NCBI GenBank assembly: GCA_009761415.1
Contig: QUOL01000001.1
Span: forward strand, 3,410,001-3,474,000
Reading direction: 5' to 3'
DNA from: Sarcomyxa edulis
Taxonomy: Eukaryota; Basidiomycota; Agaricomycetes; Agaricales; Mycenaceae
DNA: 64,000 nucleotides
Positions 22,557-36,631 of the stretch are shown here, in pieces. Under the pieces are notes generated by a model. The model was not told where the DNA came from. It did not search any database and was given only the letters and a program-made list of their open reading frames with translations. Positions within the stretch are counted from its first letter, which is position 1, and each line of letters begins with the position of its first letter. Made by a program: the position numbers and the translations under genes.

Positions 22557-24453
22557 CTCGAGAATCGCTAAGAATACAAGACGGCAGTAAGAAGCTAAAG
22601 AGGGGGGAATAGAAGCCAAGGTGCTCACTTATTTAGCTTTGAAGGTCCTGGTCACGGGGGTTTAGGATTATGCGGGTCGAGGGTCCAGTTGATGGGCGAC
22701 CAGTTGATAAACCCATCGGATATCTGTGGGGAAACGAGAAAAGAGCCTCCGAGAATGGCGTAGCTCCAAAGATACAGATCATCCATCGACGTATTGTCAA
22801 CGATGCATTTCAGTCTTCCTTATCCTTCTTTGGCCTTGGCTTTGTAGAATTGACCTGGGTCCCGAGTTGGTTCGTACAGGGATGGGGAGAGCGTTGCCTG
22901 CCACTGTCTCTAATCAGGGCTATCCATGGTACGCGTACGTATTTTTGATTTCAATATCGATCAAATTCAAAATAAAAAGTTGCCGCCGTCGTCCTAGTCG
23001 ATCTGCAAGCTTCTGCAAGGCTTGGATGTTCACCGGTAAGAGACTAGGGATGTTATCTGAAAAATCTAAAACTGAAGGCAAATGTGTATCTAGGTGACTG
23101 ACAGGTCTGGGAGCACCGTAAAACATGGCCGGCATCTACCGAGTAACTTTCAGAGTGCTCGCAGCACTGGTGGCAAGTCGAAGCTCGCAGACAGACTCGG
23201 AGTTTACTTGGAATTTTGTTACGGTAAAGTCTTCTTATATTGATACCTGACCCACATCATCCCTGGGCTGCATCTATACAGCCTTTCGAACCAGAATTCC
23301 TCAGACGAAGCACCGCAGTGGACTCAGGCTAATGAAGATTGACCGGACTTGTATATAATACGGTCAGTGCTTGCGCTCTTTGAGTACTCAAGCTCGAGCC
23401 CCCCTCGGCAATAGAAGGCCTCTAGAACGTCCAAGAGAACAGGCTGACTCGAATCGATCCAAGTCGGTTGATGTACGTACCGGTATACACGTCCTTCTCG
23501 CCGCAGAACCTAAGTACAGAGCGCTGACACTCCAATCATTTTACAGGCGTTAAAAAGTGAATTATAATCTGACAGGCATGGCCGATAACGCCTCGGCTTC
23601 CTGATTTCGTTTATATACAAGTACGAGTGTCCGAGTCTCGGAGTCGCCGTTTTCTTGTGAAGCTTTCGTTCGGACTCAATTTAGGGCTGAGCGCTGCCCG
23701 CTGACCGGAGCCTACTGTTCTCGATTTGCCCCAGGCCTTTACTTGGATTTCCAAGTCGCAGGCAGGGCGTTTGCTGACATGAAACCCGACCACGACATCA
23801 ATGCATCAAAGCCAAAGCCAACTGTACGTTACATACTTCAATTGGGATTTTGTTCATATCGAAATGCCACTGTATATGCGCTCTGATGTTTACATGACGG
23901 TGCTGACGGTGTGTACATGTATAGAAGCACTACTAGCTTTGTGATCGGACTGGAAAATGGCTTGTAAAACTCGAATAGACAGACGCCTGTCTTGGTCCTA
24001 TTGGAATGAACGCCCCGATAACTCACGCCACGCGATAAGCAGCGGGTAAGAGCGCTACGGGACGTTCGTAGATCCCAGGATCACCCTATCGTATAGTGAT
24101 CGGCAAGTTGCGGGAAAAGGTGACTGCGGCCTAATCTTGCGTCATGATGAACCGTTTCACTCCTCAAGGCCTCAGCATGAACTCGCGAGGTTTTCATATC
24201 CATTCAGAACGAAGTAGAAAACAAATGCAAGAGAGAAAAGAAATCGTTGCTGAAGAGCCTGACGCGCTTATACGTAAAAAAGACGTGAATATAGGTGACG
24301 TAGCGGTACGAGTGAGGTGGAGGAAGACAGAGAGTTAGGAGGTCTACTGACTAGAGGAAAAGAATATTGTTTGGGAGAACCAGCTGTAGGCATAAGAACG
24401 AGAAGAAACAAAAATGGAACTGAGAAGGTCCAGAAGGATCAATTCCGTTTGAA
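22557..24453. other. Gene-poor interval, 1.9 kb
   Basis: Apart from the UNC93-B promoter I see no frame with coding character on either strand, no tRNA and no transposon signature. The short ORFs here have no recognisable domain. Confidence 0.5.
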
Positions 24454-25125
24454 TCACTCGGTGGTCGCGGGGGCGGTGGTCTCGTGCGAGGTTGTGGGGG
24501 CAACGGCGCGCGAAGAATGACTGAGGTTACTCAGGATAGGCTTCAGCACGGTCAAGTACGTGGTTTGTGCACCCTAGGAAGAATGAACCGATGAGCATCG
24601 CGTCGATCGTGTGCCTAAAAGTGAGAAAAAACTTACTCGGAAAGCGGGCAGTTGGAGCCAAACAATGAAGATGGTCTTGAACACGAAATACCAAGGGAAG
24701 TAGTAGAGAACGATGCGAAGAGCAAAGCTCTCGAGGAAGTTGAAGAAACCGAACACGACCCAATACGTAAGCCATTGAATGTCATCCTGGGCTCCCGGAG
24801 ACTCGATAGCCTTGAACGAAAGGTAGGCAGGGAGAGCCCAACCCACGAGGTTGGATACGGGTGCTGCGAGAGGGTTGATGAGATGGAGGAAAGCGAGAAG
24901 GGTGAATCCTCCCAAAACGGCGTAGGACTTGGGGATTTGCGTGCGTTGTTCGAAAGCGTTAAGGACGGGGTATTTCGTGAGCTAGATCAACGGTTGAGCA
25001 TGCGACGACAACCGAAAAACGCAAAAGAAACAAACCTCTTTGTCGAGTTGACTGAGATAGAAGCTAGCCTTGTTTTGGACTTGGACGAAAGCAGGGTGCT
25101 GCTGCACTTTTTGTGCTGCCGACAT
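24454..25125 (-). CDS. YOP1: Yop1/REEP5 (TB2/DP1/HVA22) ER-shaping membrane protein, 184 aa
   Basis: Three exons: 25125-25036, 24981-24637, 24573-24454. After a short N-terminal amphipathic region (FVQVQNKASFYLSQLDKE), the TB2/DP1 domain has two hydrophobic hairpins (about residues 48-90 and 95-140) with the family signatures NLVGWALPAYLSFKAIES, DDIQWLTYWVVFG, FPWYFVFKTIFIVWLQLP and GAQTTYLTVLKP. Length agrees with yeast Yop1 (180). It curves and tubulates the peripheral ER with reticulons. It is transcribed away from OST5 across a 263-bp shared promoter. Confidence 0.95.
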
Positions 25126-25388
25126 CTAGTTAATGGTGTCAGTAAAAAGCGGAGAAATACGAGAAAAAGGCAATAAAAAGGAGAGAAAGAAACAAGTGAA
25201 GACGACGTACGATTGAAAACTGAAGGCTTTGTGGGAGTGATTTTGTGGAAAAAGGAGGTTGTGGGGTGGTGGAGAGGAAGGAGGAAGATGGAGACGCAAG
25301 AATTTGAAGTTGATACCGTTGCTGACAAATGTTTGCCCAGCCCACGTCAGCTTCAGCCCAGCCGAGAACAATCACGTACTCTCTCATC
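25126..25388. promoter_or_regulatory. Shared promoter between YOP1 and OST5
   Basis: 263 bp separate the two start codons of divergent ER genes. I see no TATA box that I would call. Confidence 0.5.
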
Positions 25389-25752
25389 ATGCTACACTAC
25401 GAGGCCGTCAGCGTATGCCACTCACTTTTGCAGATTCATTGCAATTATTCACTCATTCACACTCCTGCAGGCCCTATCGAGGACGCTACCACCGTTTTCC
25501 CCGTCAATTTCGGTGGGGTTGTTGCCTTATACCGCCCTAACTCTCCTCGCCTCCACTTTTGCTCTCGCCTTCTACTTTTCGACGTATGTCCAACGGTCTC
25601 TGTCTTGGTTGTATATACACCTAATACATATGCATTACAGGCTACCAAAAGATACCCTTCCTATCCGGGAAACAGCCGTCGCATCCGTAGCCAGCATACT
25701 CGGCGGTTTCGGTGTCGTGGCCCTATTCTGCAGCGCAGGGGTATACGTATAG
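25389..25752 (+). CDS. OST5: Oligosaccharyltransferase subunit Ost5/TMEM258, 82 aa
   Basis: Three exons: 25389-25412, 25471-25583, 25641-25752, all GT-AG. The product has two membrane spans (about residues 20-40 and 55-78) around a short basic loop (LPKDTLPIRET) and ends in the family-typical GVYV. Length fits Ost5 (86) and TMEM258 (79). The subunit belongs to the ER complex that transfers glycans to Asn. The tiny first exon (8 codons) was chosen because it is the only ATG that splices in frame into the conserved part. It converges on RPA12 with 56 bp between stop codons. Confidence 0.85.
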
Positions 25753-25808
25753 ACGCAGCAGTGCTAGCACCGTATAATAATATCGTGGCGGGTGGACAGA
25801 GACGTAAC

Positions 25809-26405
25809 TCAGTTGTTGATACGCCAGCCATGCTTGCACTCGACACACTGCAAAAAACAAGGCGTGAGCCAACACGTACTCTCGAGGTGTGCGCAGCACT
25901 ACCCACCGTATACAGGATAGTTGAACCCTCGTCTGCACCGCGTGTCTAGATAGCCGTTAGTATTTCATAGAACCGTGCGGTGCAACGCTTCAACCTACCT
26001 GAGCTTCCTTTGAATATGCCTCCAAATGACCGCACGCTGGACATTTTTCAGACACCTGCAATGCCGTCAAGCTTTCCTTCCGTCTATCACGAATGGTTGG
26101 GACTCACCAATGTTCCTTTGTCTCCTCCTTCGTGTATCTTTGTCTGTGTCTTTCGTTTCTGCCTCAAGGCTGATGGGAAGGCCTCCGGGTGAGATCTCGT
26201 CGTGATTTCGATGTTTTCATATGCTGGAAGAAACCAAGAGCTTTAATTCTTGCCACTGGCCCTGATCTGTCAAATTATACCTACATGTTGCAGGTTCCTC
26301 ATGACCGCACTGCTCGCAGATCACATCTGGTTCCCCATCTTTCGGTAGATCGAGCAATGTTCCGCAATCCGGACAAAATAAGAGAGAGCCTTTCGTAGAA
26401 ATCAT
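25809..26405 (-). CDS. RPA12: RNA polymerase I subunit Rpa12, 123 aa
   Basis: Five exons: 26405-26285, 26223-26108, 26055-25999, 25945-25907, 25847-25809. The N-terminal zinc ribbon shows FCPDCGTLL...CEQCGHEE. The C-terminal TFIIS-like ribbon shows CPACGHLEAY, TRGADEGSTILYTC and CVECKHGWRINN, with the RGADEGST hairpin whose acidic D-E pair supports RNA cleavage. Length matches yeast Rpa12 (125). The subunit serves Pol I in termination and proofreading. The start at 26405 aligns with the family; an in-frame ATG 21 bases upstream is also possible. Confidence 0.94.
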
Positions 26406-27042
26406 GGTCAGTGGATCCACAATCAAAAGAGACCGTTAGACTAACCAACTTTGTGAGCACCAGGCATGTGTGCTGAAACAATAAGCGTTTGGTAGCGGCT
26501 CACTGAGAAAGTTACTCGGTCTCGGTGGTCTCGGTGGGCGCTAATTAATGAGATGAGCGTCAAAACTTTCCACGTGATTCAACCTCCACAAAAAACCAGT
26601 CCCGATTTGGCACAAAGCCGTCGATCGCCTCGATCACCTTCGATCTCTCACGACAAGAAACAAAGGTTGCCCAAAAATTTCCTTGTTTTTTGTCTCCAAA
26701 ACAATTGCGATGTCCAAAAATCTAAATGCATCCAGCCGGGTTCTTGTTGTTTTTCGCTAGACAGACTGTCGGGTCGCTCTTGCCATGTTGGGCTATTGGG
26801 CCACCTGTTATATAGGTGTCATTCCAACTCTCCGGGACTTCAGTTTCTTCTTCAACCTTCACTCATTTATCGCCTTCGTTCGGGCTCTCTATACACGCCG
26901 TGCGTGCTAATTATTCTCGTTCGTCTCCTCTACACGCCTATTACTACGGTCGATCACCTACGCAGAGTCTATCTCACCCCCACGTCACTCTTCTACGTCC
27001 TTATCTACCTCTATTGCTATCAGCATCTATACTTTTCAAGTG
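26406..27042. other. Intergenic, pyrimidine-rich leader
   Basis: Divergent promoter of RPA12 and the hypothetical gene. The last 250 bp are rich in C and T, as often just upstream of mushroom genes. The long open frame across it has no coding character. Confidence 0.5.
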
Positions 27043-27992
27043 ATGTCCTCTTCTTCTTCCACCGTTGCCCACCGCTCCATTCTCCAAGCCCACCACGTCG
27101 CTAATCTCGCCGCCATCCTCCGCAATGCCAACTCCCGTTACCATCTAATCGCTGACGACATGCGTCGGTGTATCACATTTACCCACCATGCTCGCAAGCG
27201 TGCTGAGGGGCTCCGACTCGCTGTTGATGTCGTAAAGGCACGCAACTGCCCTCACCGTGTCGTGGCCGTGGAACCGCTGCCCATTCTCGACACCACCATC
27301 AGCCCCACGCAAGTCGAAGCACAACCCAGACCTCCTCTTCGTCGACGCAAAGCACTCAAATGTGTGATTCCACCCATTGTCATTCCTGCCCCAGGCAGCG
27401 AACGACGCCTTCAATCTAATCAAGAACCTTTGTCCGCGCTCTCACCGCAGCTTATGCAGCTCGCTCCTTGTGTTCTTCGAGATTCGGGTAACCCTTGGAG
27501 AGGCCCATCTTCTCGTTTCTCCATTACCCCAGGTGATGTGCGCGAGATCAGCGAGATTATACCTATGATACACATCAGTCCTGAGGGTGAGAAGGAGACG
27601 GACTTTCCCTCGGCACCTGCCCCACGCCTCAGGAGCTTGCCTGATGTTCCAATCGACGAGACTGAACGGTACTGGATCGACCTCGATTTCAGCACTAGCC
27701 CCTTCTCCATGTCGACTCAGTCAAGCTCTTCGTCCAGTGGACTCATGACACCTGTGAGTGTTGATCTTCACCTATCTGATATTCAGTGCTCATCTCTCGA
27801 TCATCCAGGATGATATGCCCTCACGCGCAACGAAACGCAAATCCATGGAAGTCAGCTCCCCCGAGAAGCCACCCAAGGTATGTTTTGATCATCATGTCCA
27901 CCGACCTTTCGGCTTATATTCTATGACAGTACGTGAGGAAGGAATATATCCAGACCTCTGGCAGCACTGATCGCCGGTCGATGCACGCTTAA
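27043..27992 (+). CDS. Hypothetical basidiomycete protein, 280 aa
   Basis: Three exons, 27043-27753, 27809-27877 and 27930-27992, joined by GT-AG introns of 55 and 52 bp. I do not recognise the family. The N-terminal third is helical and His/Arg-rich (HHVANLAAILRNANSRYHL, RRCITFTHHARKRAEG). The middle is Pro-rich. The last part is acidic and Ser-rich, with a basic patch RATKRKSMEVSSPEKPPK that could be a nuclear signal, and a short conserved-looking end KYVRKEYIQT. No membrane span or signal peptide. Clean splice sites and even spacing from its neighbours support a real gene. Confidence 0.6.
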
Positions 27993-28373
27993 TCAAATTT
28001 CAAGCCCGTCAAGTAGCCATTGTACGCCTCCTCTATCATCCCTTCTGCTTGCTATCTTATCTCACGCATAAATCAGTACTCAGTCACGACCTTAACGCCC
28101 ATTGACGCCTTTATCATGGACATTCCACGAATTTTCTACCCCCTCCCCTTTAATAGATGTTTTGCTCTAATTTTGCTTCGTGTATCCCACTTTTCGCTTT
28201 GTTCCTTCGTTGTTCAAATTTGACCATCATGCTAATCTCGTATGCTGTCCCGTTTTTTGTATCGTTTTCTATCCCTGTATTTTATCTTTTGTATATTTGC
28301 CACGTGGCACCCAATAGTCGTTCTCTCGATCTCTTCAAAACTTGAGTTGAACTTGAGTCTCTCGATTTCGAAG
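27993..28373. other. Intergenic, hypothetical gene to LAP2
   Basis: AT-rich 3' region followed by the LAP2 promoter. No gene seen. Confidence 0.55.
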
Positions 28374-31036
28374 ATGCAAGATCCAACGAGCCAGTCTAAT
28401 TACCTGAAAATCGCATCGCAGCATGTATTCTTGGACTGGAATGTAGATTTCAAAACACAAACCATCTCTGGATCAGCGACCCATACACTCTCCGTCAAGG
28501 AAGAGGATGTACCAGAAGTTATGTGAGTTCAATGCAGACGCCCACAGTAGCGCTTGTACTGAATGTGATGCAGTTTCGATACAGGCGATCTAGTTATCAA
28601 GGGTGCCGAGGTCGAAGGCAGAGCTGCAGACGTGCGCCATCGAGATATCATCTTCTTTCCAATATAGGCTGAAATGTGTTTAGTACAATGTCAAGGCCAA
28701 GCATCCTGTAATGGGATCGGCTCTCCACATCACTCTCCCATCTGGACTCAAGTCTGGAGCATCCGTGGCCGTGAAAGTCACGTATGAGACTACGCAGGAA
28801 GGCACTGCGTTGCAATGGTTAGAGAAGGAGTAAGTGATTTCCGTAGACTTATGCTATCCTTTGGCTGACCCTTCGCAGACAGACTCAAGGGAAAACATTC
28901 CCGTACTTGTTCAGTCAATGCCAGCCGATCTACGGCAGAAGTCTCGCTCCGTTGCAAGGTCTGCTTCACCTCATGAATATCCTAGAACCATAGCCTCGCC
29001 TTACATTTCACTCAAGATACTCCTTCGGTCAAGATTGTACGCAACTGTATCATGCCAAAGTGCTCTTCGCTGACCGTCTACCCAGAAATATAGTGCTAAA
29101 GTGACATCGGTGCTCCCTGTGCTCCTTTCCGCAATCCGCACATCCCCTCCTTCAGACGGCCCAGCGCATGACGGCAAAGTCATTGGCAAAGACATAGTTA
29201 CCTATACATACGACCAAGTCAGTACACAGCTCTATTGGCCAATAGCAAAACTCACCGTGTTTCCCTAGCCTGTACCGATTCCTTCTTACTTGATTGCTAT
29301 TGCAGCTGGCAATGTGCGTTACCGTGCATTCCCTCAATACGAGGATAAGAAATGGAAAAGCGGAATTTGGGCTGAACCTGAATTGATTGACGCTGCCTAC
29401 TGGGAATTTAGTGAAGACACTGGGCGGTAAGTCTTCTCGAGCGTCCGTTCATCGGCATATGGGACTTATATATCGCCATAAGGTTCCTGGCAGCCGAGGA
29501 GAAAATTGTAACAGATTATAAATTCGGCGTCTACGATCTCCTGGTATTGCCTCCATCTTTCCCTTACGGAGGAATGGTGGGTTTCGATTGCTAGTTTCAT
29601 GTCACGTCGCTCAACCTCATTCGTCGATTGAATAGGAAAATTCCTGCCTGTCATTCTTGACCCCAGGTGCGTCTGACCTACGGAGTTCACGACAATGACA
29701 TACGAACAGAAACCCTGTAGCCCTCTTGACGGGTGACCGACAACTCGTAGATGTGGTCGTTCATGAGCTGACCCACTCATGGTTCGGAAATGGCGTAACG
29801 TGAGCACTCCACTATTCCGCCAGATGCAATGACATGAATTCTATCAATTCCCTTAGCCACGCAAACGCATCTCATTTCTGGCTCAATGAAGGCTGGACGA
29901 CATATATCGAGCGCGTGCTTCAACAATTCCTCCACGGCCCTGCTGAACGTGGATTTTCTTTCCTTATCGGTTCGAAAGCCCTCAATGACGCCCTCAAACA
30001 ATATGAAAATGTGCCCAAATATCAACGGTTGATAATCGAATTCGAGACGGGGGAAGACCCAGATGATGCTTACAGTAGTATTCCTTACGAGAAGGGTGCT
30101 AATTTCATATTGCACCTTGGTCCGTACAATTCTTATCATTTGCACGTCAGTTCTTTGACTAGTATGTGCCTTGTAGAGCGAACACTCGGAGGGCTAGATG
30201 TATTCTTGCCTTATGTGAGGGACTACGTGAATACTTTCATGGGTCAGAGTATCACGACGGAGCAATGGAAGTCGCATCTTTATGGCTACTATAAGGAGCA
30301 CGGTGGCGAAGAAAAAATCAAGGCTCTCGACAGTGTTGATTGGAATGTTAGTCGTTTTTGCCTCTTTTGTGCCCGCATATAGTCTGATATTCGTTTCACA
30401 TAGGCATGGTTCTACGGGGAAGGACTTACACTCCCTGTAAAGATGGAATACGATATGACTCTAGCGACACAAGCATATGCCCTTGCAGAACAGTGGGATG
30501 CTTCGCGATCTATCCCAGATATATCTAAACTGCAGTTCAAGAAGACTGATCTAGATGCGTTCAACTCTAATCAAATAGGTGTGCCACATCTCGAAAGTAA
30601 ATTCGAAACGCTGAATACCTTTACAGTCGTCTTCCTGGAACGTTTACACTCCTACTCCGCATTACCTTTTGCACAGATTACTCATCTCGGAACCCTCTAT
30701 GGGCTCTCCACGACCTCCAATGCCGAACTACGACTTCGTTTCTACGAGGCAGCATTGCTCGACCCAACATCAGAAGCAGCAAAGCATTTTGCGCCGTCGG
30801 CTGCTAGATGGGTCGTGGGTGATGACGGTACCGGTGCAGTACAAGGTCGCATGAAGTTCTGTAGGCCCGTGTTGAGAGCTGTTGCTCGTGTCGATAGAGT
30901 TTTGGCTGTAGGCACGTTCTCAAAGCATAAAGATGCTTTCCATCCTATAGCGAGAAAGCTCATCGAGAAGGTTCGTCCATTTCGGATGTAGGCTGGCGAT
31001 TGCTGATAAATTACACAGGATCTCGGGATCGCTTGA
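28374..31036 (+). CDS. LAP2: Leukotriene A4 hydrolase-type aminopeptidase (M1), 638 aa
   Basis: Fifteen exons: 28374-28522, 28574-28631, 28684-28829, 28879-28958, 29017-29036 (20 nt), 29086-29217, 29269-29426, 29483-29576, 29636-29666, 29721-29799, 29857-30119, 30177-30346, 30404-30578, 30627-30970, 31019-31036. M1 peptidase motifs in order: [31 protein letters not shown] (the substrate GxMEN loop), the zinc site [10 protein letters not shown] with Glu in NEGWTTY, and a Tyr-containing PYEKG. The C-terminal armadillo-like LTA4H domain follows. It is a cytosolic epoxide hydrolase/aminopeptidase in yeast; fungal substrates are mostly peptides. All introns are GT-AG. Confidence 0.94.
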
Positions 31037-31336
31037 ATCAATTCTCGGAGCGATGTCACTGAATTATGACCATCGATGTACACGCTTTGGGATGTCTGTA
31101 GACTGTAATCAATCTAAATGTATGTATGTGCAAGATACGTGACTGTATCACGACGCCTTACTTCCTTCATTGGAGTCCCGACATGCATGTCGGCAGCACA
31201 CAATCAATTGCTATGTAGATCTCTATGGCTCAGCAAAGGCTTGTTCCTATCACAAAGTACGTGTAGGATATAATAGTAATCCCAAAAATGATAAAGTCTG
31301 TAAAATGACTGGCGATGCACGACCACCGCGTTACAC
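31037..31336. other. Intergenic between convergent LAP2 and ArfGAP
   Basis: 300 bp of shared 3' region; no gene seen. Confidence 0.6.
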
Positions 31337-32755
31337 TTACTTGAAGCCTCCCCACAGATCCCCAAACACGTCTTCCTTCTTCGCAGGAGCAGCCGAGGCG
31401 AACGGCGTGCTGAATAGATCACTGCTGCCTCCAGGCGCAGTCCCAGTTGGGGCACCCCACACATCACTGCTACTGAAGATACCAGGCTGTTGCTGCTGTT
31501 GCAAGGGAGGCGACGCTGAGTTTCCCCACAAGTTTCCTTGAGCAGGTTGCGCAGCTGCAGCACTGTTCCATCCGGAATTCGCTCCCCATACGCCAGTTCC
31601 ATTCGCCCCCATCATACTAGTGGGTTGCACGGGTTGCTGCTGCTGCTGCTGTGGTTGACTACTGGCGCTGTTATATTGACCCCAGGGACTTTGTTGTGGT
31701 TGGACTCCGCCGAATTGACCAAACGCAGACGGGGCGGGAGCAGGTGCAGGCGTCGAAAAGAGGGAGAGGATGTCTTGTTTGACATCTTTCTTTGGCAGCT
31801 GTGAGGAAGAACCGATGGGTGGAGAAGTTTGTGTTGGCGCGTGGAAGTCGAGAGTAAACAGATCGTTCTCTGGGGCCTTTGGTGGGGCAGGCGCAACAAC
31901 AGGCGCAACAGGCGCGGGCTGAGGAGCCGACACTCGGGGAGAACTCATTGACCGAGAATGTTGGGTATTGTGAGCGCTTGAGAGTAACTGATGAGGCTGC
32001 GGTTGTCGCGTGGTGAGGCTTGGGGGTGGTGCAATTTGGCGGCTGTTGCTAGGAGCATGAGTGGGCCGTGATAGAGTTGGCACTGGAGGCGCTTGTTGCA
32101 CAGGTATATCCTCGGGAGAAGACGACGACATGCCATCAAGGACAGAGGGATCTGTAGGTGGTGGACCATCCATGGCCCATCGACGAGACTCGTATTTAGA
32201 GCGAATGAAAGATTCCATTTTACTGTCCAAAGCTATTGTTTTAGTATCTCAAACCAGAGTAATTGAAACGACTCACTGATCTGGTGGGATGTGGCCTGGT
32301 TTCAAGTGTGACTCCCAATAGAGATTCGCGCGACGATTCCCCCATTTTTGAATTGACTGATGTGAGGCAGGGGGGTTGGCAATAGAGCAAGTATCTTTGA
32401 AAGCAGGTATCTTACCTCCATCTGTTCCGGTGTCCATGTATCAAGATCGACGGATTTGACCTTGCTGATATGAGTGCCCATTCCACGATGGATGCCCGAG
32501 CAGCGAATGCAAAGAAACACGCCACTAGGGATGGATCAGAGACACATTGCATCGGATGAAAGCAAGCTAATTACAGATTCCAGGATGCCCATCGCGGGTC
32601 TATAGTAACGGACGTGAGTAGATCTCCGTTGGTGACAAGTGCACAAGCCTACCGTTTCGTTTACAATCTGCACATAGCTTATTTTCTGGTCTTTTGACGA
32701 GTTCTCGTAGAGTCTTCGTAAATCGTTCCGTAACGGCTTTATCTTGTCGAGACAT
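31337..32755 (-). CDS. ArfGAP, Age2/SMAP type, 400 aa
   Basis: Five exons: 32755-32653, 32599-32575, 32524-32416, 32356-32277, 32222-31337. The N-terminal ArfGAP domain has the zinc finger CADC...CIRC (spaced by an intron) and the arginine finger in [17 protein letters not shown], followed by [15 protein letters not shown]. This stimulates GTP hydrolysis by Arf in Golgi/endosome traffic. The C-terminal 270 residues are disordered, rich in Pro, Gln and Ser, with NPF-free but DLF/W-type patches ([16 protein letters not shown]) that could bind clathrin or adaptors. SMAP/Age2 is preferred over Gcs1 because no second domain follows. Confidence 0.88.
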
Positions 32756-32852
32756 GATGGAAGGAGAACAAGAGAGGAATTCCAGGCAATGACATTTACA
32801 GCCTCGCGAACACCACGTACATGCCTTCTGATTCTAACGACTACACACAAAG

Positions 32853-34292
<1,440 letters not shown>

Positions 34293-34648
34293 GACAGATT
34301 GTAGAGGGGAGTCCTCCGTCTCGAGTTGGTCTCGAGTGGTTATAAAACCACAATGTAAATCAGGATAGGTAAGGCTTACGAGGATGTTGTCATTGCAAAA
34401 GCAAGAATACCACCGGGGACCGATGGCGAACGGCAGAACACCGTCTATTTGAACTTTGGTCAATCGTTTTGCTTCGAGGAGATGGAGTCGCGTCATCAAT
34501 CTGAGTCAGATCGCGGCGGTGTGACAGGTCATGTGTTATCGGTCACACGTCGGGAGTTCACCAAGCGGTTTATAGACTTTGATATGGTCATTCAGAAATA
34601 CAGTTACAATGGTGGATGTGCTGCCAATACTCCCTCGAGACACGTATT
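34293..34648. other. Intergenic between the AKR7 copies
   Basis: Promoter of copy 1 and 3' region of copy 2; no further gene. Confidence 0.6.
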
Positions 34649-36114
<1,466 letters not shown>

Positions 36115-36631
36115 CGCAATCGATGGATGGAGGTCAAGCGAGCTGTGAATGGGGAGAAATCTACATCAACTCTCCTCTCATATAGAGAAATCAATACGGT
36201 TGACTCCGAGTTCTTGTCAGAAAACATGCGTTCGAACTGCACTCTCTCAGTCAGCAGAACAAAAATCCAATGACCCGGCTCTTATTTGCTTATCGTTTCC
36301 AGAAGTCGCGGAATAAAGCGAAGCAGTGGTCGGCCCCCGGGCTCGCAGATATGTTGCTTCCATGGTCCAACGGTATATCGGCAGGATCAAGCTATGGCAA
36401 CTGAATGTTGAAGAGTCCAAAGAATGCGAGAGTCTGCACACATAAAGCTGTGAGAGATCCACACCGTAAGAATTAAGGCCTGCCTTTCATGCATGACCTT
36501 ATAACAGCGAGTGGGTGAGGAATTGGAGGATATGTATTTTTAGCTTCGCGAGAGAAGCCTGATGGCGGCCGTCCCAGACCTTGGCAAACACAAAAACACG
36601 ATAAAATTACATAGTTGATAGCAATAGAGAC
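36115..36631. other. Intergenic, AKR7-2 promoter to MSH4 3' end
   Basis: Promoter of AKR7 copy 2 and the 3' region of MSH4. No gene seen; the minus-strand frame at 36247-36462 has no domain. Confidence 0.5.

Noticed and set aside
24000..24110. tRNA-like run with GGGTAAGAGCGC and TTCGTAGATCCC
   Set aside because: No pairing acceptor stem, no A box in place and no anticodon arm.
26553..27104. 183-codon plus-strand frame
   Set aside because: It overlaps the C/T-rich promoter and the start of the hypothetical gene; composition is that of a leader, with no domain.
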